64,000 nt of DNA from Hylemonella sp. (GCA_030680575.1 JAUXVI010000025.1:1-64000); one strand, 5' to 3'; positions 33,873 to 43,198 are shown, counted from the first letter of the stretch. Notes: generated from the letters alone by a model not told the origin. Numbers and translations are program-made.

Positions 33873-34730
33873 ATGAAGGCGCTCTACGACATTCCGGCAC
33901 CGGCCAAGCTCAATCTGTTCCTGCACATCACGGGCCGGCGCGCCGACGGCTACCACCTGCTGCAGTCGGCCTTCATGCTGATCGACTGGGCCGACACCCT
34001 GCATTTCGAGCACCGGGCCGACGGCAACATCAGCCGCGAAGACCTGCTCAAGCCGCTGCCGGCCGACGACCTGATCTTGCGCGCCGCACGTGCGCTGCAA
34101 ACGACCAGCGGCACGGCGTTGGGAGCCCACATCGGCGTGGAGAAACGCCTGCCGGCCCAGGCCGGCATGGGCGGCGGCTCGTCCGATGCGGCCTCCACCC
34201 TGCTGGCTCTCAACCAGCTGTGGCAACTGAATTTCAGCCTGCAGCAGCTCGCCGCCATTGGCCTGACGCTGGGCGCCGATGTGCCCTTTTTCCTGTATGG
34301 CCGCCATGCCTGGGTCGAAGGCATCGGTGAACAGATCACGCCGCTGGACGTGCCGCGCGGCCAGGTGCTGGTGGTCAAACCAGACGCCGGACTTGAAACA
34401 GGTGCAATTTTTTCCGATCCAACCTTGAAGCGCGACAGTATTGCTGCTACAATCTCAGGCTTTGCTGCAGACCCGTACAGCTTCGGCCACAACGACTTGC
34501 AGCCTGTTGCCCAGAAACTTTGCCCTGGCGTGACCCAAGCCCTCGATTGGCTGGCCACGCTCGGATTGCAGGGTCGGATGACAGGTTCAGGAAGCGCCGT
34601 TTTTGCATGGGCTCCGCCCTCTTTGCGTGTTCCGAAGGCGCCGGACGCGATGGAGGTCAGGTTATGCAGCAACCTGGATGCTCATCCTCTTGCGGGTTGG
34701 GCGACCAGCGATAAAGTTGTCGGTCGATAG
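33873..34730 (+). CDS. ispE: 4-diphosphocytidyl-2-C-methyl-D-erythritol kinase
   Basis: This 285-aa protein is a GHMP kinase: 'PAPAKLNLFLHITGRRADGYH' (in parts) at the start and the ATP loop 'PAQAGMGGGSSDAASTL' at about 93-109, with the C-terminal 'MTGSGSAVFAW'. It performs the fourth step of the MEP pathway to isopentenyl diphosphate. It lies between lolB and tRNA-Gln, the usual neighbours. Confidence 0.95.
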   Translation: MKALYDIPAPAKLNLFLHITGRRADGYHLLQSAFMLIDWADTLHFEHRADGNISREDLLKPLPADDLILRAARALQTTSGTALGAHIGVEKRLPAQAGMGGGSSDAASTLLALNQLWQLNFSLQQLAAIGLTLGADVPFFLYGRHAWVEGIGEQITPLDVPRGQVLVVKPDAGLETGAIFSDPTLKRDSIAATISGFAADPYSFGHNDLQPVAQKLCPGVTQALDWLATLGLQGRMTGSGSAVFAWAPPSLRVPKAPDAMEVRLCSNLDAHPLAGWATSDKVVGR

Positions 34731-34753
34731 CTGTTTCAGCTGTCAACCCGTGT

Positions 34754-34830
34754 AGGGGAGTCGCCAAGTTGGTTAAGGCACTGGATTTTGATTCCAGCAT
34801 GCAAAGGTTCGAATCCTTTCTCCCCTGCCA
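34754..34830 (+). tRNA. tRNA-Gln (anticodon TTG)
   Basis: This is a 77-nt cloverleaf with encoded CCA. The acceptor stem AGGGGAG pairs with CTCCCCT, the discriminator is G, and the anticodon arm CTGGA-TTTTGAT-TCCAG gives TTG (CAA codons, CAG by wobble). It lies 35 bases before prs, as in many beta-proteobacteria. Confidence 0.96.
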
Positions 34831-34865
34831 AATTTTTCTGGGTATTAATCGCTGGGACGTCGTTC

Positions 34866-35843
34866 ATGCAGGTCGCTCCTTCCCCTGATTTCATGCTTTT
34901 CACCGGCAATGCCAATCCTGGTCTGGCCGCTGACATTGCCAAGTACCTCGGCATTTCGCTGGGGGCTGCCACCGTGGGCCGTTTCTCTGACGGCGAAGTC
35001 ACGGTCGAGCTCAACCAGAACGTGCGTGCCCGCGACGTCTTCGTGATCCAGTCGACCTGCGCGCCGACCAACGACACGCTGATGGAGCTGCTGATCATGG
35101 TCGATGCGCTCAAGCGTGCCTCGGCCGAGCGCATCAGCGCCGTCATCCCGTATTTCGGCTATGCGCGCCAGGACCGCCGTCCGCGCTCCACCCGCGTGCC
35201 GATCACGGCCAAGGTGGTGGCCAACATGCTGCAAGCCGTGGGCGTGGCCCGCGTGCTGACCATGGACCTGCATGCCGACCAGATCCAGGGCTTCTTCGAC
35301 ATCCCGGTCGACAACATCTACGCTTCGCCAGTGCTGCTGAGCGACCTGCGCCAGAAGAAGTACGAAGACCTGATCGTGGTCTCGCCCGACGTCGGCGGTG
35401 TGGTGCGCGCACGCGCGCTGGCCAAGCAGCTCGGCTGCGACCTGGCCATCATCGACAAGCGCCGCCCGAAGGCCAACGTGAGCGAAGTGATGCACGTCAT
35501 CGGCGAGATCGAAGGCCGCAACTGCGTGATCATGGATGACATGATCGACACCGCCGGCACGCTGGTCAAAGCCGCCGAAGTGCTGAAGGAGCGTGGCGCC
35601 AAGAAGGTCTACGCGTACTGCACGCACCCGATCTTCTCCGGCCCGGCCATCGAGCGCATCGCCAAGGGCTCGGCCCTGGACGAAGTCGTGGTGACCAACA
35701 CCATCCCGCTGAGCCCGGCTGCTGCCGGCTGCACGAAGATTCGTCAGCTCAGCGTGGCACCGCTGATCGCGGAAACGATCCACCGCATCGCCAAGGGCGA
35801 GTCGGTCATGAGTTTGTTCTCGGAACAGGAAGACCTTTTCTGA
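34866..35843 (+). CDS. prs: Ribose-phosphate pyrophosphokinase (PRPP synthetase)
   Basis: The start is ATG 34866 because the longer frame would run through the tRNA. The product is 325 aa. '[19 protein letters not shown]', '[20 protein letters not shown]' (in parts) and the PRPP loop '[14 protein letters not shown]' are the family signatures. It makes PRPP from ribose-5-phosphate and ATP for purine, pyrimidine, His, Trp and NAD synthesis. Confidence 0.96.
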   Translation: MQVAPSPDFMLFTGNANPGLAADIAKYLGISLGAATVGRFSDGEVTVELNQNVRARDVFVIQSTCAPTNDTLMELLIMVDALKRASAERISAVIPYFGYARQDRRPRSTRVPITAKVVANMLQAVGVARVLTMDLHADQIQGFFDIPVDNIYASPVLLSDLRQKKYEDLIVVSPDVGGVVRARALAKQLGCDLAIIDKRRPKANVSEVMHVIGEIEGRNCVIMDDMIDTAGTLVKAAEVLKERGAKKVYAYCTHPIFSGPAIERIAKGSALDEVVVTNTIPLSPAAAGCTKIRQLSVAPLIAETIHRIAKGESVMSLFSEQEDLF

Positions 35844-35899
35844 TCCAGACAAAAAGTGGACCTGCACACCTCTGAGTCGTGCCGGGTCCTTGTTAAACC

Positions 35900-35935
35900 G
35901 GAGTCACACTGGTCGCGGTGGACTCCTTATGGAGT
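35900..35935 (+). promoter_or_regulatory. Possible translational switch in the rplY leader
   Basis: GACTCC (35921-35926) can pair upstream with GGAGTC (35900-35905), or downstream (as ACTCC, 35922-35926) with GGAGT (35931-35935), which is the ribosome binding site of rplY. The two pairings exclude each other. This suggests autoregulation by L25 or another factor, but stems are short. Confidence 0.4.
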
Positions 35936-35940
35936 GAACT

Positions 35941-36585
35941 ATGAAATTCGTCGCTTTTGAGCGCGCCAAGCAGGGCACGGGTGCGAGCCGCCGTCTCCGC
36001 AACTCGGGTCGTACGCCCGCCATCGTCTACGGTGGCACCGGTGAGCCGCTTATGGTTGAACTCGACCACAACGCACTGTGGCACGCCCTGAAAAAAGAAG
36101 CCTTCCACTCGTCCATCCTCGACATGGAACTGAATGGCAAGGAAAGCAAGGTTCTGCTGCGCAACGTGCAGATGCACCCGTTCAAGCAACTCGTGCTGCA
36201 CATCGACTTTCAGCGCGTGGACGCCAACACCAAGCTGCACATGAAGGTGCCGTTCCACTACACCGGTGAAGAGAACTCGCCGGCCGTCAAGCTGGACCTG
36301 TGCCTGGTCAACCACGTCATCACCGAACTCGAAGTGTCCTGCCTGCCGGCCGACCTGCCCGAGTTCATCAGCGTGGACCTGAGCGGCCTGAAGAAGGGCG
36401 AGTCCCTGCACCTGGCCGACATCACCCTGCCCAAGGGCGTGACCGCTGTCAGCCACGGCAAGGGCAAGAGCAACCCGGTCCTGGTGTCGGTGGCATCCCC
36501 GGCCGAAGAAGCTGAAGCTGCTCCGGCTGCCGCTGCTGAAGCCGCTCCGGCTGCTGAAAAGGCTGCTCCGGCCAAGAAGAAATAA
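35941..36585 (+). CDS. rplY: 50S ribosomal protein L25 / general stress protein Ctc
   Basis: This 214-aa protein is the long Ctc-type L25. The N-terminal L25 domain ('[15 protein letters not shown]', '[21 protein letters not shown]' in parts) binds 5S rRNA. The C-terminal beta domain ends in an Ala/Glu/Pro/Lys-rich tail from about 185. It lies between prs and pth, the conserved order, and has GGAG before ATG. Confidence 0.95.
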   Translation: MKFVAFERAKQGTGASRRLRNSGRTPAIVYGGTGEPLMVELDHNALWHALKKEAFHSSILDMELNGKESKVLLRNVQMHPFKQLVLHIDFQRVDANTKLHMKVPFHYTGEENSPAVKLDLCLVNHVITELEVSCLPADLPEFISVDLSGLKKGESLHLADITLPKGVTAVSHGKGKSNPVLVSVASPAEEAEAAPAAAAEAAPAAEKAAPAKKK

Positions 36586-36610
36586 GTCCAGGCCCCGCTG
36601 CCTGAACTGC

Positions 36611-36640
36611 AACGGCCCACTTCGGTGGGCCGTTTCTTTT
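36611..36640 (+). terminator. Rho-independent terminator after rplY
   Basis: AACGGCCCAC - TTCG - GTGGGCCGTT followed by TCTTTT. A perfect 10-bp stem with a stable UUCG tetraloop. Confidence 0.9.
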
Positions 36641-36681
36641 GGTAACTCAGGCACCCGGGTCGATGCATTGATAATCCGCGC

Positions 36682-37317
36682 ATGATCAAACTGTTTGTCG
36701 GCCTGGGCAATCCGGGCCCTGAATACGAAGGCACCCGACACAACGCCGGCTTCTGGTGGATCGACGCCGTGGCGCGCGAACTCAAGGCCAACCTGACGAT
36801 GGACAAGAGCTACCACGGCCTGGTGGCGCGCACCTCGGTCAAGGGCCAGACCGTCTGGCTGCTGGAGCCGCAGACCTTCATGAACCTGTCGGGCAAATCG
36901 GTGGCGGCGCTGGCGCGCTTCTTCAAGATCCAGCCGAACGAAATCCTGGTGGCGCACGACGAACTCGACATCGTGCCCGGCCAGGTCAAGCTCAAGCTCG
37001 GCGGCAGCCATGCCGGCCACAACGGCCTGCGCGACATTCATGGCCAGCTCGGTACCGACGACTACTGGCGCCTGCGCATCGGCGTCGGCCACCCGGGCGT
37101 GAAATCCGAAGTGGTCAGCTGGGTGCTGAAGAAACCCTCGCCCGAGCACCGCACCGCGATCGAAGACTGCATCGCCCGCTCGCTCAAGGCGCTGCCCGAT
37201 CTGCTGGCCGGCGACATGGAAAAAGCCACCATGCAGATCCACACCAGCAAGCCACCGCGGCCGAAACCGCCGCGGCCCGCCCCCACGCCAGCCCCAGCCG
37301 AAGGAGACAGCGCATGA
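36682..37317 (+). CDS. pth: Peptidyl-tRNA hydrolase
   Basis: This 211-aa protein contains '[21 protein letters not shown]' (in parts, catalytic His in RHNAG), '[12 protein letters not shown]' and '[27 protein letters not shown]' in parts. Pth frees tRNA from peptidyl-tRNAs that drop off the ribosome. The last 20 residues are a Pro/Lys/Arg-rich tail beyond the usual length of about 190. Confidence 0.96.
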   Translation: MIKLFVGLGNPGPEYEGTRHNAGFWWIDAVARELKANLTMDKSYHGLVARTSVKGQTVWLLEPQTFMNLSGKSVAALARFFKIQPNEILVAHDELDIVPGQVKLKLGGSHAGHNGLRDIHGQLGTDDYWRLRIGVGHPGVKSEVVSWVLKKPSPEHRTAIEDCIARSLKALPDLLAGDMEKATMQIHTSKPPRPKPPRPAPTPAPAEGDSA

Positions 37318-37721
37318 TCCACGCACGTTCGTTTGCTATATTTTTTATAGCTACAGGCGCAGTATTCACAAGCGCACAGGCCCAAAACATCTACCGCTGC
37401 GGCGACAGCTACAGCCAGTCGCCCTGCCCCGGCGGTGTGGCCATCGATGCCGGCGACAGCCGCACAAAAGGCCAGAAAGCACAAGCCGACGCTGCCACGC
37501 AGCGCGACCGGCAGACTGCCAATACCCTGGAAAAAGAACGGCTGAAGCAGGAAGCGGCGGCCAGCCCCGGCACGCCAAAGGCCGATGCGGCCAAGGCATC
37601 AACAGCCGCAACCACGCCCCACCCGAGCCGCAAGAAGAAACACAAGGAGCCCGCCTACTTCACGGCCAAGACAGCCGCCGACAAGAAGGCGGAAAAGAAG
37701 AAAAGCGCCGCTGCGCCTTAA
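37314..37721 (+). CDS. DUF4124-type exported protein
   Basis: The start is ATG 37314, after AAGGAGA and overlapping pth by ATGA. The 135-aa product has a signal peptide '[20 protein letters not shown]' and then '[22 protein letters not shown]', the DUF4124 pattern (CxxxYSxxPC). A Lys/Ala-rich disordered tail follows. Function unknown, periplasmic. The signal peptide from F8 to N26 is encoded by copy C of the dispersed repeat, in the same frame as in lolB. Stops of this gene and the ferredoxin gene overlap. Confidence 0.78.
   Translation: MIHARSFAIFFIATGAVFTSAQAQNIYRCGDSYSQSPCPGGVAIDAGDSRTKGQKAQADAATQRDRQTANTLEKERLKQEAAASPGTPKADAAKASTAATTPHPSRKKKHKEPAYFTAKTAADKKAEKKKSAAAP
37335..37388 (+). 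repeat. GCTAT-N7-ATAGC dispersed repeat, copy C (in DUF4124 signal region)
   Basis: GCTAT (37335-37339), ATTTTTT, ATAGC (37347-37351), CTACAGGCGCAG, tail ending ACAGGCCCAAAA. The first 17 bases differ from copy B at one position. Confidence 0.82.
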
Positions 37722-38020
37722 CCCGCCGACTTGCTGGCAGCGGTCGCCTTGGCTGCCGCCTGCGCCTGTTGCGCTTCGGCCTGCAGCCGGCGGAATTTCT
37801 GCATCAGGGTCTCGCGGTCTTCCACGAACTGGGGGTTGACCGGAATGCAGGCCACCGGGCAGACCTGCACACACTGCGGCTCATCGAAATGGCCGACGCA
37901 TTCAGTGCAGCGATTCGGATCGATCTCGTAGATTTCCTTGCCGAGGTAGATCGCCTCGTTCGGGCACTCGGGCTCGCAGACATCGCAGTTGATGCACTCG
38001 TCGGTGATCATCAGCGCCAT
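37718..38020 (-). CDS. YfhL-type 2[4Fe-4S] ferredoxin
   Basis: This 100-aa protein has two cluster motifs: C-x2-C-x2-C-x3-C in 'CINCDVCEPECP', and 'CTECVGHFDEPQCVQVCP', with the longer insertion typical of the Alvin/YfhL ferredoxins that hold clusters of very low potential. A C-terminal helical tail rich in Gln/Ala follows. It transfers electrons in the cytosol; its partner is unknown. In related genomes it usually lies next to coaD. Confidence 0.92.
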   Translation of the reverse strand: MALMITDECINCDVCEPECPNEAIYLGKEIYEIDPNRCTECVGHFDEPQCVQVCPVACIPVNPQFVEDRETLMQKFRRLQAEAQQAQAAAKATAASKSAG

Positions 38021-38098
38021 AGGACCCCCGCCGTCTGGCCGTCAGGAATTTGCACTCGGATTCGCATGACCCCAATTATCGGGGTTGCGGCCAAGACC

Positions 38099-38794
38099 CT
38101 ACTGCGAGTCGGCCAGATCCGTGGCCGGCCGGGGCTGTGCCAGCTTGGTCTGGTCATAGACCGGCTGGGGCGGCAGGTCGGTCAGGTGCGCGGTGTCGGC
38201 CCAGTGGACGATCTCGATCGCGTCACCCTGCAAGCGCACGCGGTTGAGGCCGGCATTCGGAATCTCGCTCTGGCGCGGACCGGACAGCGACAGGCCGAGC
38301 GCGGTGCGGTAGACCATGTCGAGCACGCCGCCGTGCGTCACCACCACCAGGGTCTGCTGCGGATGGCGGCGCCCCAATGCCCGCAGGGCTGCGATGACGC
38401 GCGCATGGAACTGGCGCGTGCTCTCACCGCCCTCGAAGGCGTAGTCTTCCTCGAAACGGATCCACTGCGTCCAGGCTGCGGCGTGCTGCGCCTTGATGTC
38501 GGCCACGCGCAGGCCTTCGGCCAGACCGAAGTGCTGCTCGCGCAAGCCAGCATCCAGTTCGGGCGCCAAGGGCAGCGGCTGCAGGCGCTGCGCACCCACC
38601 GGCTCAGCCGTCTGGCGCGCACGCAGCAGGTCGCTGCTGACCAGATGCTGCACCTCCTCGGTCGCCAGCCGCGCGGCCAGGCGCTGCGCCTGCGTGTGGC
38701 CGATGGCATTGAGCGGCACATCCAGCTGCCCCTGGAAACGCAGTTCGCGGTTCCAGTCGGTCTCGCCGTGGCGAATGAGGATGAGTTCGGTCAT
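38099..38794 (-). CDS. Histidine phosphatase family protein
   Basis: This 231-aa protein has 'LILIRHGETDWNRELRFQGQ' (RHGE, phosphohistidine His near residue 9), 'SSDLLRARQTAEPV' and 'VVVTHGGVLDMVYR'. The branch includes alpha-ribazole phosphatase and phosphoglycerate mutase-like enzymes. Substrate cannot be fixed; cofactor-dependent mutase of glycolysis is less likely at this length. Overlaps the end of the ATPase gene by ATGA. Confidence 0.85.
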   Translation of the reverse strand: MTELILIRHGETDWNRELRFQGQLDVPLNAIGHTQAQRLAARLATEEVQHLVSSDLLRARQTAEPVGAQRLQPLPLAPELDAGLREQHFGLAEGLRVADIKAQHAAAWTQWIRFEEDYAFEGGESTRQFHARVIAALRALGRRHPQQTLVVVTHGGVLDMVYRTALGLSLSGPRQSEIPNAGLNRVRLQGDAIEIVHWADTAHLTDLPPQPVYDQTKLAQPRPATDLADSQ

Positions 38795-41475
38795 GTGCTC
38801 ATTATGTGGCGACGCCGCAGCAGTTTTTCAAGCTCCACCGCCAGCAGCACCAGCGCAGCGGCACCCAAGCACAGGCCCAGCTCCAGCGCGCTCAGCGGCT
38901 CGGTGCGGAAGATCGGGTTGAGCGCCGGTACATACAACGTGGCCAGCTGCAGCGCCAACGTCAGCAGCACGGCCCCCAGCAGCGCCAGGTTGGAACGCAG
39001 GCCGAGCGTGAGGAGCGAGTCGCGTTCGGAGCGGATCGCCAGCACATGCGCCATTTGCGCCAGCGTGAGGGTGGTGAACACCATGCTCGGGCCATGCGGG
39101 TTGCCCTGGGCCAGGGCCCAGGCCTGCAGCCCCAGGCACAGCCCGGCCATCAAGAGGCCAACCCACAGCACGTGCTGCCACAGGCCATGGGCAAACAGGC
39201 TTTCCTGCGGCGGGCGCGGCGGGCGCTGCATGATGCCGCGCTCGGCCGGCTCGCGCGCCAGCGCCAGGCCCGGCAGGCCGTCGGTCACCAGGTTGATCCA
39301 CAGGATGTGGATCGGCAGCAGCGCAATCGGCAGCCCCAGCAACGGCGCCAGGAAGATGACCCAGATCTCGCCCGAGTTGCCCGTCAGCGCATAGCGCACG
39401 AACTTGCGGATGTTGTCGTAGATGCGCCGTCCCTCGCGCACCGCGCGCACGATGGTGGCGAAGTTGTCGTCCAGCAGCACCAGGCTGGCCGCCTCGCGCG
39501 CCACGTCGGTGCCGCCGCGCCCCATGGCCACACCGATGTCGGCGCGCTTGAGCGCCGGTGCGTCGTTGACGCCGTCGCCCGTCATGGCGACAAACTCGCC
39601 GTGCGCCTGCAGCGCCTCAACGATGCGAATCTTCTGCGCCGGGTCCACGCGCGCGTACACGCGCACGCTAGCCACGCGCTCGTGCAGCAGCGGCTCGCTC
39701 ATGGTGGCGAGCTCGGCCCCAGTCAGCACCTCGACGTCATGGCCGTCGTGCACGATGCCCAGCCGGCGCGCAATCGCCAGCGCGGTGGCCGGGTGGTCAC
39801 CGGTGATCATCACCGGCGTGATGCCGGCCGACAGGCAGTCGCGCACCGCTGCCTGTGCCTGCGGCCGCGGCGGATCGATCATGGCCACCAGGCCGATCAA
39901 GCTCAGGCCCTGCTCGACCGCTGCCAGTTCGCCGTCCTCGGGCAGCACGTCCAGTTCGCGTCGCGCCAGCGCCAGCACCCGCAGGCCCTGCGCGGCCAGC
40001 GCCATGGCCTGATCCAGCACCACCTGCTGCAACAAGGGCACCACGCCATCGGCCCGCCACTGCAGCGTGCACAAGGGCAGCACCGACTCCGGCGCCCCTT
40101 TGATATAGGCCACCAGGGCGCCCTGCGCGCTGCGGTGTACCGTGCTCATGCGCTTGCGCTCGGAATCAAACGGCAGTTCCTGCACCCGCGGCCACGTCTG
40201 CTCCAGTTCGGCCTTGTCCAGCCCGCCCTCCAGCGCAGTCTGCGCCAGCGCGGTTTCGGTCGGGTCGCCATGCCAAGCGTTGCCGCGGCCGTGGTGGGCA
40301 TCGTTGCACAGCGCCGCCGCACGCAGGATTTCCGCCATCGCCGGGTCATGCGGCTGCCCGACATGCCAGACCCGGCCTTCCATCCACAGCTGCTCCACAT
40401 GCATGCGGTTTTGCGTCAGGGTGCCGGTCTTGTCGGAACAGATGAAGGTCACCGAGCCCAGCGTCTCGACCGAAGGCAAGCGACGAATGAGCGCGTTCTG
40501 CCGTGCCATACGCCGCGCACCCAATGCCAGCAGCACCGTCACCACCGCCGGCAAGGCCTCGGGAATGGCCGCCACCGCCAGGCTGACCGCGGTCAGCATC
40601 ATGAGCACCGGGTCTTCGCCCCGCAACACGCCCACCACAAAGATCACCGCACAGATGCCCAGCACCGCCAGCGCCAGCCGGCGGCCGAAGTCGGCCAGGC
40701 GCCGCTGCAGCGGGGTCATGCGCTCGCCATCAGCTGCGTTGCCAGCCTCACCCGCCCCGCCCGTGCTGCGCCCCGTCTGCAACAAGGTGGCCACCTGCCC
40801 CAGTTCGGTCGCCATGCCAGTGGCCACCACCAGGCCACGCCCACGCCCGTGGGTGGCGGTGGTGCCCTTGAAGGCCATGTTGAGACGGTCGCCCAGCACG
40901 TGGTGCGTGCCCTGCAGCCGCGCCGTGTGTTTTTCCACCGTGACGGACTCGCCGGTCAGCGCCGATTCATCGACCTTGAGCTGGGCGATGTCGAGCAGGC
41001 GCAGATCGGCCGGCACCTGGTTGCCAGCCTCCAGCAGCACGATGTCGCCCGGCACCAGTTCGCTGGCGGCCACCACCTGCACCTGGCCGCCGCGCAGCAC
41101 CGTGGCCTGCATGGCCGCGAGCTGGCGCAAGGCCGCCATGGCGCGGTCGGCACGCCAGGCCTGCACGAAGCCGATCACCGCATTGAGCAGCACGATGACC
41201 AGAATGGCCAGCGTGTCGATCCAGTCGCCAAGGAAGCCGGAAATCAAGGCCGCGGCCACCAGCACCAGGATCATGAAGTCGCGGAACTGGTCAGCGAGCA
41301 AGGCCAGCGGCCCGCGCGTCTTCGACTGCGCCAGCACATTGGGGCCGTGGTCGGCGCGGCGCCGGCCGGCCTCGGCCTCGTGCAGGCCATGCGCCGGGTC
41401 CACGCCATGTTCGCGCACCAGGTCATGCGCGTCGCGCAAATGCCAGTCGCGGCGCGGAGACGGGCGATCCGCCAA
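38791..41475 (-). CDS. Cation-transporting P-type ATPase (P2A, Ca2+-ATPase-like)
   Basis: This 894-aa protein has an N-terminal cation-ATPase domain ('LREHGVDPAHGL'-like), the TGES loop 'LTGESVTVEKHT', the M4 motif 'AAIPEALPAVVTVLLALGA', phosphorylation site 'CSDKTGTLTQ' (Asp near residue 348), 'KGAPE' and 'MTGDGVNDAPALK'. The PEALP signature and overall layout fit SERCA/PMR1-like transporters of Ca2+ or Mn2+. It is coupled with uspA upstream (2-base gap), so it is probably a stress-linked efflux pump in the inner membrane. Confidence 0.9.
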   Translation of the reverse strand: MADRPSPRRDWHLRDAHDLVREHGVDPAHGLHEAEAGRRRADHGPNVLAQSKTRGPLALLADQFRDFMILVLVAAALISGFLGDWIDTLAILVIVLLNAVIGFVQAWRADRAMAALRQLAAMQATVLRGGQVQVVAASELVPGDIVLLEAGNQVPADLRLLDIAQLKVDESALTGESVTVEKHTARLQGTHHVLGDRLNMAFKGTTATHGRGRGLVVATGMATELGQVATLLQTGRSTGGAGEAGNAADGERMTPLQRRLADFGRRLALAVLGICAVIFVVGVLRGEDPVLMMLTAVSLAVAAIPEALPAVVTVLLALGARRMARQNALIRRLPSVETLGSVTFICSDKTGTLTQNRMHVEQLWMEGRVWHVGQPHDPAMAEILRAAALCNDAHHGRGNAWHGDPTETALAQTALEGGLDKAELEQTWPRVQELPFDSERKRMSTVHRSAQGALVAYIKGAPESVLPLCTLQWRADGVVPLLQQVVLDQAMALAAQGLRVLALARRELDVLPEDGELAAVEQGLSLIGLVAMIDPPRPQAQAAVRDCLSAGITPVMITGDHPATALAIARRLGIVHDGHDVEVLTGAELATMSEPLLHERVASVRVYARVDPAQKIRIVEALQAHGEFVAMTGDGVNDAPALKRADIGVAMGRGGTDVAREAASLVLLDDNFATIVRAVREGRRIYDNIRKFVRYALTGNSGEIWVIFLAPLLGLPIALLPIHILWINLVTDGLPGLALAREPAERGIMQRPPRPPQESLFAHGLWQHVLWVGLLMAGLCLGLQAWALAQGNPHGPSMVFTTLTLAQMAHVLAIRSERDSLLTLGLRSNLALLGAVLLTLALQLATLYVPALNPIFRTEPLSALELGLCLGAAALVLLAVELEKLLRRRHIMST

Positions 41476-41477
41476 AC

Positions 41478-41915
41478 TCAGTCCTCCTGCGGCAGCTTGA
41501 CGATCATCACCGGCACACCGGCCGCATGCAGCAGCTCGTGCGACACCGAGCCCAGCAGCGCACTGCGCAGCGTGCCCTGGCCGCGCGCACCCATCACCAC
41601 CAGATCGCAGCCGTAGTTTTCCAGAATGTCGACCAGCGTATGCGCCGGGTCGCCCTTGGCCACTTCGCGTTCATAGGTGATGCCGGCCTGCTGCAGCAGC
41701 GCTTCGGCCTGCATCATCGCGTGCACGCCGGCTTCGGCGCTGATGCGGTCCAGCACCTCGGCGTCGTGCGCCACCAGCATTTCGTAGAGCGAGGCCGGCT
41801 CCTGCACATTGGCCAACACCACACTGGCACGCAAGCCTTCGCGGGCCAACTGCACAACGCGGCGCACCGCCTCCAACGAAATATCAGAACCATCCACAGG
41901 CAACAGAATCTTCAT
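41478..41915 (-). CDS. Universal stress protein (UspA family)
   Basis: This 145-aa protein starts 'KILLPVDGSDISLEAVRR' and has the ATP-binding 'VMGARGQGTLRSALLGSVSHELL' (in parts, G-x2-G-x9-G[ST]) at the C-terminus. It probably binds ATP and signals stress. It lies in an operon with a membrane protein (ATGA overlap) and the P-type ATPase. Confidence 0.93.
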   Translation of the reverse strand: MKILLPVDGSDISLEAVRRVVQLAREGLRASVVLANVQEPASLYEMLVAHDAEVLDRISAEAGVHAMMQAEALLQQAGITYEREVAKGDPAHTLVDILENYGCDLVVMGARGQGTLRSALLGSVSHELLHAAGVPVMIVKLPQED

Positions 41916-42502
41916 GGTGTTTTCTCCTCCATAGCACGACGAAACTCTTCAAGCCGAGCCGGGTAGTCCGCGGCATCGCCATATTCCAGAAACCGAGCGT
42001 AGCGCTCATGGGTACCGAGGATCTTGCGCGCATGCTTGATCGGGCAGAAGTACTGCTCGGTGCGCGCCACGATCTCGGTGACATAGGCCATCAGTCCGTT
42101 GGCATAAGCGCAATAGGCGCACTGGAAGCGCTCGATGACATTCAGATAACCCAGATACTGCCGGTCGAAGACGAAGTAATCGGCGCGCCGCACCTTGGTC
42201 ACGCGGTAGATCGGGAAGCAGGTGGCCTGGTAGAAGCTCACGCACAGGTCGAGCATGAGCAGCGGCACGATCATGGCGTAGATGATCGGCAAGGTGAGCA
42301 GGTTCAACGGCCGGATCGTCAGCAGCCAATGGAAGAACCCGGTTTTCAATTGCCGGTGCGCCTGCTTCACCGACTGCTCGAACTCGACACGCTTGCCCCT
42401 GATCGTGAAGGTCACGCGCTGCTCCTGTTCATGCAGCGCGGTGCGCAGGTCGCCCTCCAGCGCGGAGATCTGACCGAGCAAGTCTCGGATGCGTTCGTTC
42501 AT
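41912..42502 (-). CDS. Conserved membrane protein of unknown function
   Basis: This 196-aa protein has an N-terminal coiled coil (about 1-50), two hydrophobic segments ('WLLTIRPLNLLTLPIIYAMI' and 'VPLLMLDLCVSFYQATCFPI'), and a cytoplasmic C-terminal half with 'YFVFDRQYLGYLNVIERFQC', 'CAYANGLMAYVTEIVARTEQ' and 'YFCPIKHARKI'. The conserved Cys residues (C-x2-C and FCPIKH) may bind metal. First gene of the usp-ATPase operon. Confidence 0.75.
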   Translation of the reverse strand: MNERIRDLLGQISALEGDLRTALHEQEQRVTFTIRGKRVEFEQSVKQAHRQLKTGFFHWLLTIRPLNLLTLPIIYAMIVPLLMLDLCVSFYQATCFPIYRVTKVRRADYFVFDRQYLGYLNVIERFQCAYCAYANGLMAYVTEIVARTEQYFCPIKHARKILGTHERYARFLEYGDAADYPARLEEFRRAMEEKTP

Positions 42503-42577
42503 GTCACTCCCATGCCGATCTACCGGCAGCCAAGCTGTTGTGACGCGGCAAGTCCGGCTGGGGCGGACCTGCGGCGC

Positions 42578-43078
42578 TTATTCGCGGCCCAGGCTGCGAA
42601 CTTTTTCGTGCAGACGCTGCGCCACCAACGGGTCGACGAACTTGTCGACCTCACCGCCGAGCGTCGCGATCTCGCGCACAAAGGTGCTGGAGATGAACTG
42701 GTACTTGTCGCTCGGCGTCAGGAACACTGTCTCCACCTCCGGCATCAGGCTGCGGTTCATGCCGGCGAGCTGGAATTCGTAGTCGAAGTCGGTCACAGCG
42801 CGCAGGCCGCGGATCATGGCTTTGGCGCCACGCGCCACGACAAAGTCGCGCATCAGGCCGGAGAAACTCTCCACCGAGACCTGCGGATAGGGCTTGGCCA
42901 GCTCACGCACCATGTCCATGCGCTCCTGCAGCGTGAACAGCGTCTTCTTGTGGTGGCCAGCCGCCACCACCACGATGATCTGGTCGAACAGTTGCGTGGC
43001 CCGGCGCACCACATCGATGTGGCCGAGGGTCATGGGATCGAAAGTGCCGGGATAAACGGCAATCACATTGCGGGACAT
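42578..43078 (-). CDS. coaD: Phosphopantetheine adenylyltransferase
   Basis: The start is ATG 43078 (MSRNVIAVYPGTFDPMTLGH); the open frame continues far upstream without coding character. The 166-aa product has the T/HxGH nucleotidyl-transferase motif in 'GTFDPMTLGHIDVVRRA' and 'ISSTFVREIATLGG'. It makes dephospho-CoA, the fourth step of CoA synthesis. Confidence 0.96.
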   Translation of the reverse strand: MSRNVIAVYPGTFDPMTLGHIDVVRRATQLFDQIIVVVAAGHHKKTLFTLQERMDMVRELAKPYPQVSVESFSGLMRDFVVARGAKAMIRGLRAVTDFDYEFQLAGMNRSLMPEVETVFLTPSDKYQFISSTFVREIATLGGEVDKFVDPLVAQRLHEKVRSLGRE

Positions 43079-43198
43079 GGCGGGCTTCTCCTGCGATGCA
43101 TTATGCAGTGCGAATATAACTGGGCGTGTTGTCGGCCAGCCTTCACGCCAGGGCATGGAACTTGCTGGCTGGATGACCGCACCCAATAGACTCACCCC

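Noticed and set aside
38806..41616. A 936-codon open frame on the plus strand opposite the P-type ATPase
   Set aside because: It is the antisense shadow of a high-GC gene, and its composition (Arg, Gln, His-rich, no domain) is typical of such shadows. The minus-strand ATPase has all catalytic motifs.
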